Assembly (NCBI GenBank): GCA_021799405.1
Contig: JAJZAL010000291.1
Span: 1 to 6,144, forward strand
Length of the DNA stretch: 6,144 nucleotides
Direction of reading: 5' to 3'
Source of the DNA: Acidobacteriota bacterium
GTDB taxonomy: Bacteria; Acidobacteriota; Terriglobia; Terriglobales; Acidobacteriaceae
Within the stretch, counting starts at the first letter, position 1. Every line of letters begins with the position of its first letter. The translations under genes were made by a program, and so were the position numbers. The notes below the pieces were generated by a model. That model searched no databases. It saw only the letters and a program-made list of their open reading frames with translations, and was not told the origin of the DNA. Positions 1 to 6,008 of the stretch are shown piece by piece.

Positions 1-1173
1 GGGAATGGGCGGACATCAATCAGAGGCGGGGCAGGTATCTTCTATCAGGAAATGCCCAATTATCAGTTCCAGGTGATGGTTAACACCAATCCTCCAAATG
101 TGAAGACAGTTAGCGTCAATAATACTTCGTTTGACGCTCCTGGAAGCGGCGGAACAGTTGCCAGTTCGATTCCGCTGGTTCTGCAAGCGGCGCAGTATAG
201 CGCTCTCAATCCTTATCTGGAGGCGTGGAGCCTGGATGTTCAGCATGAAATAGGTTCCAGTGCGATGATCGACGTCGGCTATTTCGGGAATAAGGCATAT
301 CATCTTCCGGTAACCGAGGATATAAATGCTCCAATTCCGGGAGCATATGTGCAGGCGGGGATCATACCCGGGAATAAGGTTACGCAGGCAAATACTCAGT
401 ACCTTAATCGAATCCGCCCATATCTTGGGTACGGGCCGATTGATACCGAATTGGAGTCTGCCTTTTCAGACTACAACTCACTTCAGGTGTCCGCAAGCAA
501 GCATCTAACGAATGGCTCAATGCTTACGCTGAACTACACATATGCAAAGGCATTGAGTAACGCGAATACGCCTCAGGACATTTATAACCCTTCCGCGGAA
601 TATGGTCCGACTGCAAATAATCGAGAGCAGATTGTGAATGCGAACTTTGTTTACAACCTTCCGTTTTTTGCCGGTCAGAAAGGCCTTGAGGGGCGGCTAT
701 TAGGCGGATGGGAACTAACAGGCATTGTCTCATTTGGTTCAGGTTTGGGATTGACCCCTCACGCGGCCAATGTTGACCCCGCCGGAGAGGGCCTTTTAGC
801 CGGTGGAGCCAGTGAGAATGGCACGGCAAGGCCGGATCAAATATCGAACCCGAATAGTGGAGCGCGGCACACGCGCGTCGCATGGTTCAATACGGCAGCT
901 TTTGCCGAAGTTCCAACCGGTCAGTATCGTCCTGGAACTTCCAGCATAGGCAGTATCATTGGGCCGGGATATGAGAATTGGGATATGGGCCTCTTTAAGA
1001 ATGTTCGAATCAGGGAAGGTTTGACGATGGAGCTTCGGGCGGAAGCCTTCAATGCCCTGAACCACGTGAATTTTTCGTCCGTTGCCACAACGCTTGGTCT
1101 GACGAATTTTGGCCAAGTGACTGGAACTGGATCTCCACGCGTTATGCAGATGGCGGCGAAGCTCACATTTTGA
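1..1173 (+). CDS. TonB-dependent receptor, Oar-like, C-terminal beta-barrel (5' end outside window)
   Basis: The reading frame is open from base 1, so the 390 visible residues are the C-terminal part of a larger outer-membrane receptor. The first ATG (52) is internal: the codons before it read GNGRTSIRGGAGIFYQ, the usual barrel text of this family. Further landmarks fit acidobacterial Oar/carboxypeptidase-regulatory-like TonB receptors: VGYFGNKAYHLP, RPYLGYGPI, DYNSLQVSASKHL, LNYTYAKALSNA, NREQIVNANFVYNLPFF, LLGGWELTGIVSFGSG, WFNTAAFAEVP, GPGYENWDMGLFKNVRI and LRAEAFNALNHVNFSS. The chain ends in RVMQMAAKLTF; a terminal Phe is the normal signal for BAM-mediated barrel insertion. The expected N-terminal signal peptide, CarboxypepD_reg-like domain and plug would lie upstream. 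Known role of the family: TonB-powered uptake across the outer membrane. The substrate cannot be read from this part. The downstream sulfatase hints at a sulfated compound (inference). GC content is lower than in the mobile-element region, near 47% in a counted 60-base line. Confidence 0.93.
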   Translation, partial: GNGRTSIRGGAGIFYQEMPNYQFQVMVNTNPPNVKTVSVNNTSFDAPGSGGTVASSIPLVLQAAQYSALNPYLEAWSLDVQHEIGSSAMIDVGYFGNKAYHLPVTEDINAPIPGAYVQAGIIPGNKVTQANTQYLNRIRPYLGYGPIDTELESAFSDYNSLQVSASKHLTNGSMLTLNYTYAKALSNANTPQDIYNPSAEYGPTANNREQIVNANFVYNLPFFAGQKGLEGRLLGGWELTGIVSFGSGLGLTPHAANVDPAGEGLLAGGASENGTARPDQISNPNSGARHTRVAWFNTAAFAEVPTGQYRPGTSSIGSIIGPGYENWDMGLFKNVRIREGLTMELRAEAFNALNHVNFSSVATTLGLTNFGQVTGTGSPRVMQMAAKLTF

Positions 1174-1203
1174 TGATGGTGTGTGTGAACTTGCTGTTGA
1201 TCG

Positions 1204-1231
1204 GCATTGGATGTAAGGAGCAATGCGTTTT
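1204..1231 (+). terminator. Possible weak terminator after the receptor gene
   Basis: GCATTG (1204-1209) pairs with CAATGC (1221-1226) across an 11-nt loop and is followed by GTTTT. The position, about 30 bases after the receptor stop, is right for an intrinsic terminator. The 6-bp stem and short T-run are weak, so it may be accidental. Confidence 0.3.
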
Positions 1232-1371
1232 GCCTGAAGAAGCCTGATTTCGAAGCCGAATGGGCCGTCTGCTTGGGAAATTGATCAACTGCACGGCGGA
1301 CTTGAGCCTGCAGGACGAAATGAAAGTGCAGTTTCCCTTGCGGAGCCCAGAGGCTTGGGCGCGGAATCTCT

Positions 1372-1387
1372 CGTGCAGCGTTGCACG
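1372..1387 (+). promoter_or_regulatory. LacI-family-like operator dyad upstream of the sulfatase
   Basis: CGTGCAGCGTTGCACG is a 16-bp dyad with perfect 6-bp outer arms (CGTGCA/TGCACG) around a central C-G step. The only imperfect pair is G:T at the seventh position. The length and central CG match the general form of LacI/GalR-family operators such as the PurR box. It lies about 200 bases before the sulfatase ATG, far for simple promoter occlusion unless the transcript starts far upstream. No regulator gene is in the window. The assignment rests on form alone. Confidence 0.4.
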
Positions 1388-1587
1388 CGCAATTCACCAG
1401 CATTGCCTAGGTTCAGATGCATCTGCGGTGGACGGAATCGGAAAGGTGATAGAAGAAAGGTACTCGGCAATACTTTCGATCTTGCTTCCTCTCTTCTTAA
1501 AAGTAACTCAGTTTCAGCAGGGACAGCAGCCGTGTAACAGAGACCGTAATCTTGCAAGTTGTTCTGTGAATCAAAAAGGAGACAACA

Positions 1588-3300
1588 ATGAGTAATCGCC
1601 GGAAATTTCTTCAGGCCGGATCGGCTATGGCGGCCACGATGGCTCTGGGGGGCGTGAAGAGCGCACTGGGGCAAAACGGTGCGCCATCGAGGCCGAATAT
1701 CATTTTCATTCTTGCTGACGATATGGGCTACTCAGATATTGGTTGCTATGGTTCTGAGGTTGACACTCCGAATCTGAACGCTCTGGCGGAGGGAGGTCTG
1801 CGCTTTTCTAATTTCTATAACAATCCGCGTTGCTGTCCCTCCCGCGCTTCCTTGATGACGGGCCTCTATTCTCATCAGGTGGGTTTTGCGCTGATGGCGG
1901 ATAATTACGGCGAGTGCCCCTATCCGGCCTACAAAGGGGATCTAAGTAATAATTGCGTGACCCTGGCTGAAGCGCTGCGTTTCGGCGGCTACCGCACAGC
2001 CATGACCGGCAAATGGCATCTAACTCCGCCGATGCTGGAGTCCAAGCATAACTGGCCCATGCAGCGGGGATTCGAGCGTTATTTTGGCACCATTGCAGGC
2101 GCCTGTAGCTACTACGACCCGGCGACGCTTACCGATGGCAACGAACATGTCCGCGCCGGGAAGGATTTCTATTACACCGATGCGATCGGGGATCATGCAT
2201 CCCGGTATATCGATGAGTTTACCGGTCCTGGCCAGTACAAGCCCTTCTTCATTTACTCGGCTTTCACTGCGCCGCACTGGCCTCTGCAAGCGCCGGAGAG
2301 CGTGGTGAATAAGTACATCGAGCGCTTTTCGGTTGGCTGGGATCAAATACGCTCCGACCGTCATCGTCGCCAGATTGAAATGGGACTGCTCCCGGAGAAG
2401 TGGCAGATGACGCAACGGGATCCTCGCGTTCCGCCGTGGCCGCTTGCCGCGCACAAAGAGTGGGAGACGCGCCGCATGGCGGTCTACGCAGCGCAGATCG
2501 AATGCCTGGACCGCAACATCGGCAAGATTGTTGCCAAACTCAAGGAGAAGGGCGCCTACGAGAATACGCTGATTCTATTTATGTCTGACAATGGTGGCAA
2601 TCTGGAGGAGCTTGGCAATGCTGGTCCGATAGACCGAACAGCTATCTTCATGCCGCATGAAACTCTGGACGGACATCTGGTGCGTGTCGGTAATGATCCC
2701 AGCATTATGCCGGGGGGCGCTGACACATATCAGAGCATCGGCATTCCCTGGGGCAACGTGGCCAATACGCCGTTCCGGATGTACAAGCACTACACCGAGG
2801 AAGGCGGCATCTCCACACCCTTCATAGCGCACTGGCCTGCCGGGATTCAGTTAGGTAAGAATGCTATTACGAACCAGGTGGGGCACGAAACAGACGTGAT
2901 GGCAACCGTTCTCGATCTCGCGCACACCAGCTATCCCAAGGAGCGCGATGGCGTGCCGGTTCTGCCGACGGTCGGCACCAGCCTGGTTCCCGTCTTTTCT
3001 GGCAAGCCCCGCGCAGCGCGCACATTCTTCTGGGAGCATGAAGGCAATGCCGCAGTGCGCATAGGGAAGTGGAAACTGGTATCGACCTTCCCGGATTACT
3101 GGCAACTCTTTGACATGGAAGCAGATCGCACCGAGTTACATGATCTGGCCGACCAGTATCCAGATCGCGTCCGGCAAATGGCTCATGCCTATAAGGAGTG
3201 GACAAAGATGGTTGGCGCCATGCCGTGGCCTGTACCGGGCATCCCGCCTACAGCGCGCGGAGTCCTCCCGTACCTGCGCCGCGGAAATCAACTGGATTAG
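1588..3300 (+). CDS. Tat-exported type I (formylglycine) sulfatase
   Basis: A complete 570-aa sulfatase that hydrolyses sulfate esters, probably in the periplasm. Residues 1-28 are a twin-arginine signal (RRKFLQ at 4-9, then an Ala-rich segment and likely cleavage after ALG at 28). The core begins with PNIIFILADDMGYSDIG (36-52), where D44 and D45 are expected Ca2+ ligands. The maturation motif CCPSRASLMTG (82-92) gives C82 as the residue oxidised to formylglycine, with R86. Other expected active-site residues are K142 and H144 (TGKWH), H230 (TAPHW), D334 and N335 (SDNGG) and K400 (MYKHYTEEGG). The long GWDQIRSDRHRRQIEMGLLPEK-like insert (about 250-271) resembles large arylsulfatases of the SulfAtlas S1_4 kind; that subfamily is from memory. 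The C-terminal domain runs through WKLVSTFPDYWQLFDM (495-510) to MPWPVP (545-550), so it looks full length. The start is fixed by AAGGAG 6 nt upstream and by the Tat motif. No formylglycine-generating enzyme is in the window. Substrate unknown. Confidence 0.95.
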   Translation: MSNRRKFLQAGSAMAATMALGGVKSALGQNGAPSRPNIIFILADDMGYSDIGCYGSEVDTPNLNALAEGGLRFSNFYNNPRCCPSRASLMTGLYSHQVGFALMADNYGECPYPAYKGDLSNNCVTLAEALRFGGYRTAMTGKWHLTPPMLESKHNWPMQRGFERYFGTIAGACSYYDPATLTDGNEHVRAGKDFYYTDAIGDHASRYIDEFTGPGQYKPFFIYSAFTAPHWPLQAPESVVNKYIERFSVGWDQIRSDRHRRQIEMGLLPEKWQMTQRDPRVPPWPLAAHKEWETRRMAVYAAQIECLDRNIGKIVAKLKEKGAYENTLILFMSDNGGNLEELGNAGPIDRTAIFMPHETLDGHLVRVGNDPSIMPGGADTYQSIGIPWGNVANTPFRMYKHYTEEGGISTPFIAHWPAGIQLGKNAITNQVGHETDVMATVLDLAHTSYPKERDGVPVLPTVGTSLVPVFSGKPRAARTFFWEHEGNAAVRIGKWKLVSTFPDYWQLFDMEADRTELHDLADQYPDRVRQMAHAYKEWTKMVGAMPWPVPGIPPTARGVLPYLRRGNQLD

Positions 3301-3374
3301 TACTACAGTTGTAATTAAGTAACGAGGAGCAGCAGCGCCTGTTTTCGATAGCGGAAGAATTGGCTGTACGCGCC

Positions 3375-3438
3375 GGAGCAAAAATAGACCACGTTACGCC
3401 GCGGGAGCGGCGTGACGTGGCGGAGTAAAAGTAGTCCA
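3375..3438 (+). repeat. Paired IS21-type terminal repeats
   Basis: GGAGCAAAAATAGACCA (3375-3391) and GGAGTAAAAGTAGTCCA (3422-3438) are direct copies matching at 14 of 17 bases, with their starts 47 bases apart. Spaced near-identical repeats at each end are characteristic of IS21-family elements, where IstA binds. No copy in the opposite direction was found in the window. Confidence 0.72.
3389..3420 (+). repeat. 14-bp stem-loop between the terminal repeats
   Basis: CCACGTTACGCCGC (3389-3402) pairs with GCGGCGTGACGTGG (3407-3420) around a GGGA loop. All 14 pairs form, one being G:T (3395 with 3414). It overlaps the last bases of the first terminal repeat and runs up to the start of the second. 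No T-run follows, so a Rho-independent terminator for the sulfatase is unlikely, though it could protect the 3' end of that transcript or shield istA from read-through. The final bases (3417-3423, GTGGCGG) can alternatively pair with CCGCCAC at 3441-3447. Confidence 0.75.
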
Positions 3439-3485
3439 TCCCGCCACATTCTGGTTTCAGGGACAACGAGGGCCTTCGGGGGTAA

Positions 3486-3498
3486 CGAACCAGGTTCG
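3486..3498 (+). repeat. Short palindrome in the IS21 leader
   Basis: CGAACC (3486-3491), a central A, then GGTTCG (3493-3498) form a 13-bp palindrome. A second GGTTCG at 3505-3510 could compete for the same left arm. It lies in the untranslated stretch before the istA start. It could be an operator or part of a folded leader; function is unknown. Confidence 0.45.
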
Positions 3499-3552
3499 CA
3501 GCCGGGTTCGGCGCCGACGGAGAGGTGTGTTTTTCCGTGGAACACCGGAGGT

Positions 3553-4020
3553 ATGTACACGGTGGAACTGTATGCGCGTGTGCGGCGGGCGGTTCTGGTC
3601 GAGGGCCGAAGCCGGACCAAAAGCCGCCCGCGTCAGTCGGGAGACAACGGCCTGGTCGAAACCAAGAACGGCGCCGTGATCCGCAAGCACATCGGCTACG
3701 GCTACATCGCCTCAAGCCGCGCCGCCGAGCTCAACGCCTTCTATCGCGACTTCCTCAATCCCTATCTGAACTATCACCGCCCCTGTGCGCAACCGCAGGC
3801 CGAAATCGACAGCAAGGGGCGCAAGCGGGTGCGCTACAAGGAGTACAGAACGCCGCTGGAGGCGCTCGCCGCCCTCGACCAGCCCGGCCGGTATCTGCGC
3901 CCCGGCCTGAGCCTGAACGCCCTGAAGCGCGTGGCTGCGGCCATGAGCGATACCGAGGCCGCCAGCCGCATGCAGGCGGCCAAGGATAAGCTCTTCGCCC
4001 AGTGGCGCAAGACCGCATGA
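3553..4020 (+). pseudogene. Chimeric transposase remnant: IstA start fused to C-terminus of a DDE integrase-core transposase
   Basis: An open frame of 155 codons made of two unrelated transposase pieces. Residues 1 to about 21 (MYTVELYARVRRAVLVEG onwards) are the conserved N-terminus of IS21 IstA, which should continue into a helix-turn-helix. Instead, from about residue 22 (near base 3616) the text becomes TKSRPRQSGDNGLVETKNG and continues through AVIRKHIGYGYI, LNPYLNYHRPC, GRYLRPGLSL and SDTEAASRMQAAKDKLF. This is the end of an rve/integrase-core transposase of another family. E36 in DNGLVE is probably the third acidic residue of the DDE triad; the two Asp residues are missing, so it cannot be an active transposase. 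The frame extends upstream to 3412, but ATG 3553 matches the IstA start; GGAGG lies only 1 nt before it, so translation is doubtful. GC is high (counted 60-base lines 57-73%), unlike the flanking genes. The exact family name of the second transposase is not certain. Confidence 0.8.
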
Positions 4021-4117
4021 ACACCGCGACAGAACCCATCGCGCACCGCCCGTCGATGGGGGCTGGCCCTTCGCTTCGCCCCTACGGGGCTACGCTACGG
4101 CCCAGCCCCCATCGACG
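3616..4117 (+). mobile_element. Remnant of a second, non-IS21 insertion sequence
   Basis: The 3' part of a DDE/integrase-core transposase gene (to the TGA at 4018-4020) plus the structured DNA behind it. Its N-terminal two thirds, including the first two catalytic Asp residues, are absent, and the left edge is the junction with istA near 3613-3618. The right boundary is unknown: I set it at the end of the large hairpin, but the element may extend to about 4240. No inverted terminal repeats could be paired because the left end is gone. Confidence 0.6.
4051..4117 (+). repeat. Large hairpin behind the transposase remnant
   Basis: CGTCGATGGGGGCTGG (4051-4066) is perfectly complementary to CCAGCCCCCATCGACG (4102-4117), a 16-bp stem. 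The 35-nt interior folds again as GCCCC (4078-4082), TAC, GGGGC (4086-4090). The whole 67-nt structure starts 30 bases after the transposase stop. No T-run follows. It could be a transcript-end structure, a transposition-related secondary structure, or a miniature repeat in its own right. Confidence 0.8.
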
Positions 4118-4242
4118 ACAAAGCTTATCCTGTCAAAAGACACACGAAAGGAGCCTTCTCCCTACCACCCTACTCAGGCTCCTTCAGGCTCATTCTTCGA
4201 TTGGAAAAGACTGGGAGGTACTTCAATCTGGTCTCCGATCGT
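4118..4242. other. Non-coding stretch with small repeats
   Basis: No gene is seen here. AAGGAGCCT (4148-4156) and AGGCTCCTT (4176-4184) form a 9-bp inverted repeat with a 19-nt loop, and TCAGGCTC occurs twice (4174-4181, 4184-4191). From memory, similar text (an AGGCTC-rich stretch followed by ATTGGAAAAGACTGGGAGG, 4200-4218) trails transposase genes of this kind, so it may still be element DNA. That recollection needs a database search. Confidence 0.4.
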
Positions 4243-4262
4243 AAAATGCTCCAGCGTAGCAT
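4243..4262 (-). terminator. Possible weak terminator of the minus-strand pair
   Basis: On the minus strand ATGCT (4262-4258) and AGCAT (4250-4246) pair across a 7-nt loop and run directly into TTT. The hairpin lies about 10 bases after the stop codon of the 284-aa gene, the right place for a terminator. The stem is only 5 bp plus one G:T, so support is weak. Confidence 0.3.
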
Positions 4263-4272
4263 CGCAAACTTC

Positions 4273-5127
4273 CTATTTGACGAACCAGTTCCGTGAGTAC
4301 TCAATTGCCCATGTTGCGTTCAGCGGATTCTTGCGGTCGTACCATATCTTCCTTCCTGGGGGTGGATCGAATGCTCCCATATCCGGATCGAGCGATATGT
4401 GCTCAAGCCCCGCAATGGTTTCTTCGCCTTGCGGATTTCCATCGACAACTCTGACGATCAGCCGCATCTCCTTCGATATCCAGACCTCGTGAATGCTCGT
4501 AATCGACGTTGGATTCCCCGAATATCCGGCTGGATAAGTAACTGTGGTCCTGATCCCCCTCGCACGGACACCTTCGATCATCTGCTCTCCGAGATCCTCC
4601 TTGCTCACTCTTGCCACAGCTTCATCTGGATGATAACGATCTTCCGGGAACACTGAGGTCGACGTCTCCAGAGATTCGACTTGTTCGTCAGTAAGACGAA
4701 CAATCACGATGCCATGCCCGTAATACTCCGGATCGCCCTCCCACCAGTCTGTAATGGTTCGTTCCGCCGGATCGAACACAAACACGGCACTCATAAAACA
4801 GGGCTGGAAGATCAGCGTAGTTGGCGGGGGGCACCAGATCGCCTTCACTTGTTGCATACGAATGCGCCCTTGAGAATCCCGCGCAATTTGAAATGGGAAG
4901 TTATCATAACGCACGAACTTTTGTTTGCCATCGGGCAGGTTTCTCACTCTCATCACAAAGCTGATGGCGGAAAAAGGGTGGCCGCTAACGACCGTGGGAG
5001 GCTGCGCGGCCGGGGTGGACTCGGAATCTACTGATTGGCCGGATTGTGCTACGGAAGCGCCTGCCCAAAATATTACCGTACTCACGAGCAAAACCGTTAT
5101 CGCAGTCGACTTGCGCAAAACCATCAT
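4273..5127 (-). CDS. Secreted protein of unknown function, acidobacterial type
   Basis: A 284-aa protein with a Sec signal peptide: MMVLRKS, a hydrophobic core at about 9-22, and likely cleavage after ASVA at 27. There is no lipobox. The mature part has no transmembrane segment and no catalytic motif that I recognise. Family-like features are FQIARDSQGRIRMQ (79-92), FDPAERTI (118-125), LGEQMIEGVRARGIRTTVTYPAGYSGN (179-205, key residues G180, IEGV, R193, PAG) and EVWISKEMRLIVRVVDGNPQGEET (214-237). I associate this layout, 'DSQGR...DP..RT...LG.Q.IEGV.A.GTR.T..IPAG..GN...I....E.W.S.E', with secreted hypothetical proteins of Acidobacteria, possibly a beta-rich fold; this is recollection. Start: AGGA overlapping the upstream stop lies 6 nt before ATG 5127; a second ATG at 5124 is possible. 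The gene begins 8 bp after the TIGR03435 gene, so the two are probably one transcript. Function unknown. Confidence 0.85.
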   Translation of the reverse strand: MMVLRKSTAITVLLVSTVIFWAGASVAQSGQSVDSESTPAAQPPTVVSGHPFSAISFVMRVRNLPDGKQKFVRYDNFPFQIARDSQGRIRMQQVKAIWCPPPTTLIFQPCFMSAVFVFDPAERTITDWWEGDPEYYGHGIVIVRLTDEQVESLETSTSVFPEDRYHPDEAVARVSKEDLGEQMIEGVRARGIRTTVTYPAGYSGNPTSITSIHEVWISKEMRLIVRVVDGNPQGEETIAGLEHISLDPDMGAFDPPPGRKIWYDRKNPLNATWAIEYSRNWFVK

Positions 5128-5135
5128 CCCCTGTC

Positions 5136-6008
5136 CTAGTTCGCAGAGGGCATCTCTGCGTGATCAATCACGATCGTATCGAGTGGACCCTTGGTCGGTT
5201 TCAATTCCAACCCGAGTTGTTCTTTGAGCGCAGTAAAAATCGACGGCAAAGACATATCGGAGGCTGCTAAGACTGAAGGCGATGGAGTTAACGCAGATGA
5301 AATCGAGGCCAATGGAACCGAAGCTGATCGATTTTCTGGTCTCCAGTGTAACTCGAAGGTGTAAAGACCAGTAAGGCCAGTCTTGTCCACCACGGTGCGG
5401 CCGATTTGGGGATAACCTGTCAGCGTAAATGCTAAATCCTTTACGGAACATCCTCGGAGCCCAAGGCCGTGAGATCCTTGCGACCGGAAATGAACACAGA
5501 CTGGCCCACCATTGATTCGGTTATGTTGAACCTCCTCCGGTTTCGATTCGCTAAACTTCGGCCCGTTCTTCGCGACCACCAGGTCGTAGAGTGGAAACTC
5601 TTTGGTCTCGTGGTGGACGACAAGCTTAAAGCGGTCGGCGAGAAGTTGCTGTAACATGGCGCGGCGTTGTTGCGGGGTCGGCTTCGGATATTCGGAGACG
5701 TCGTACTTAGCCTGAATGTCGAATCGCCGCTCATTGAGCCACTCCGGGCCACCCGACCACAGCCAGTTCTGATAGACGCCGTAGGCAAACCGGATGGCAT
5801 ATTGCAGCGTTACATCCATCGCGTTGACGCCGTCGGCGGTAAAGAACATATGCCAGTGCGGGTTGGGATTCATGTTCTGCCTGATGCTGGCGACTTCGAA
5901 GGTTGGCGCTTTGGCTGGAACGGCCGTCTGAGCAGCGGCGATCAACGTCGCTAGGACAAAGCTCATGCTCAAAACGGTCAGTCGCTTCAGTGTGTGCCGA
6001 AAACTCAT
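5136..6008 (-). CDS. TIGR03435-family secreted protein
   Basis: A complete 290-aa protein of the TIGR03435 family, known mainly from soil Acidobacteria, where genomes often hold many copies. No biochemical function is established to my knowledge. Residues 1-26 are a Sec signal peptide (hydrophobic core 11-25, likely cleavage after IAAA). Hallmarks in order: FEVASIRQN (37-45), GPEWLNERRFDIQAK (87-101), MLQQLLADRFKLVVHHETKE (118-137), YDLVVAKNGPKF (141-152), GRTVVDKTGLTGLYTFEL (203-220), and the C-terminal block from PSIFTALKEQLGLEL (255-269) through KGPLDTIVIDHAEMPSAN (273-290). All conserved blocks are present and in frame, so it looks intact. C171 and C187 could form a disulfide in the exported protein (inference). 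The start is well set: GGAGGG (6022-6017) lies 8 nt before ATG. It is the first gene of a two-gene unit and has a tandem 17-bp repeat upstream. Confidence 0.94.
   Translation of the reverse strand: MSFRHTLKRLTVLSMSFVLATLIAAAQTAVPAKAPTFEVASIRQNMNPNPHWHMFFTADGVNAMDVTLQYAIRFAYGVYQNWLWSGGPEWLNERRFDIQAKYDVSEYPKPTPQQRRAMLQQLLADRFKLVVHHETKEFPLYDLVVAKNGPKFSESKPEEVQHNRINGGPVCVHFRSQGSHGLGLRGCSVKDLAFTLTGYPQIGRTVVDKTGLTGLYTFELHWRPENRSASVPLASISSALTPSPSVLAASDMSLPSIFTALKEQLGLELKPTKGPLDTIVIDHAEMPSAN

Larger units (their letters stand above)
1174..1587 (+). other. Intergenic spacer between receptor and sulfatase
   Basis: No convincing gene is present in these 414 bases. A frame open from 1260 to 1595 overlaps the sulfatase start and shows no recognisable family, so I treat it as chance. 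The spacer holds a weak stem-loop soon after the receptor stop and a LacI-like dyad in the middle. It ends in a good Shine-Dalgarno for the sulfatase (AAGGAG, 1576-1581, 6 nt before ATG). I could not assign a -35/-10 pair with confidence. The length suggests the sulfatase has its own promoter and is not simply read through from the receptor. Confidence 0.6.
3340..3615 (+). mobile_element. IS21-family element remnant: istA-side end
   Basis: A fragment of an IS21-family insertion sequence, istA-proximal end only. Three things support this. Two similar repeats of the GGAGnAAAAnTAGnCCA type (3375-3391, 3422-3438) match the multiple terminal repeats that IS21 transposases bind. A leader with no gene follows. 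Then comes the start of istA at 3553 (MYTVELYARVRRAVLVEG). The tip may be TGTTTTCG at 3340, since IS21 ends usually begin with TG, but without the other end or a target duplication this is a guess. No istB and no inverted copy of the repeats occur downstream, so the rest has been lost. It begins about 40 bases after the sulfatase stop. Confidence 0.7.

Noticed and set aside
1260..1595. 111-codon plus-strand frame before the sulfatase
   Set aside because: It has no recognisable family and overlaps the well-supported sulfatase start and ribosome-binding site. Its upstream region shows no Shine-Dalgarno at a good distance. Most likely a chance open frame in the spacer.
1285..1674. 129-codon minus-strand frame across the sulfatase start
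   Set aside because: It is antisense to the signal peptide coding region and spacer, with no family resemblance.
3389..3420. Rho-independent terminator for the sulfatase
   Set aside because: The stem is strong but no T-run follows, and it sits between IS21-type repeats about 90 bases after the stop codon, so an element-borne structure is the better reading.
3412..3552. N-terminal extension of the chimeric transposase frame
   Set aside because: The frame is open, but this part covers IS21 terminal-repeat DNA and leader. The conserved IstA start is at 3553, so the 47 extra codons are probably untranslated.
3525..3989. 154-codon plus-strand frame overlapping the chimera
   Set aside because: It is a GC-rich shadow frame with Arg/Pro/Gly-heavy low-complexity text and no family resemblance, while the overlapping frame has clear transposase motifs.
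4072..4100. Repeated TTCG/TACG units inside the large hairpin, considered as a CRISPR-like or tandem repeat array
   Set aside because: The units are 4-5 bases, irregular and without spacers. They are explained as the inner part of a single hairpin.
4002..4244. 80-codon plus-strand frame after the transposase remnant
   Set aside because: It runs through the large hairpin and small repeats and resembles no protein family I know; it looks like a chance frame through structured DNA.
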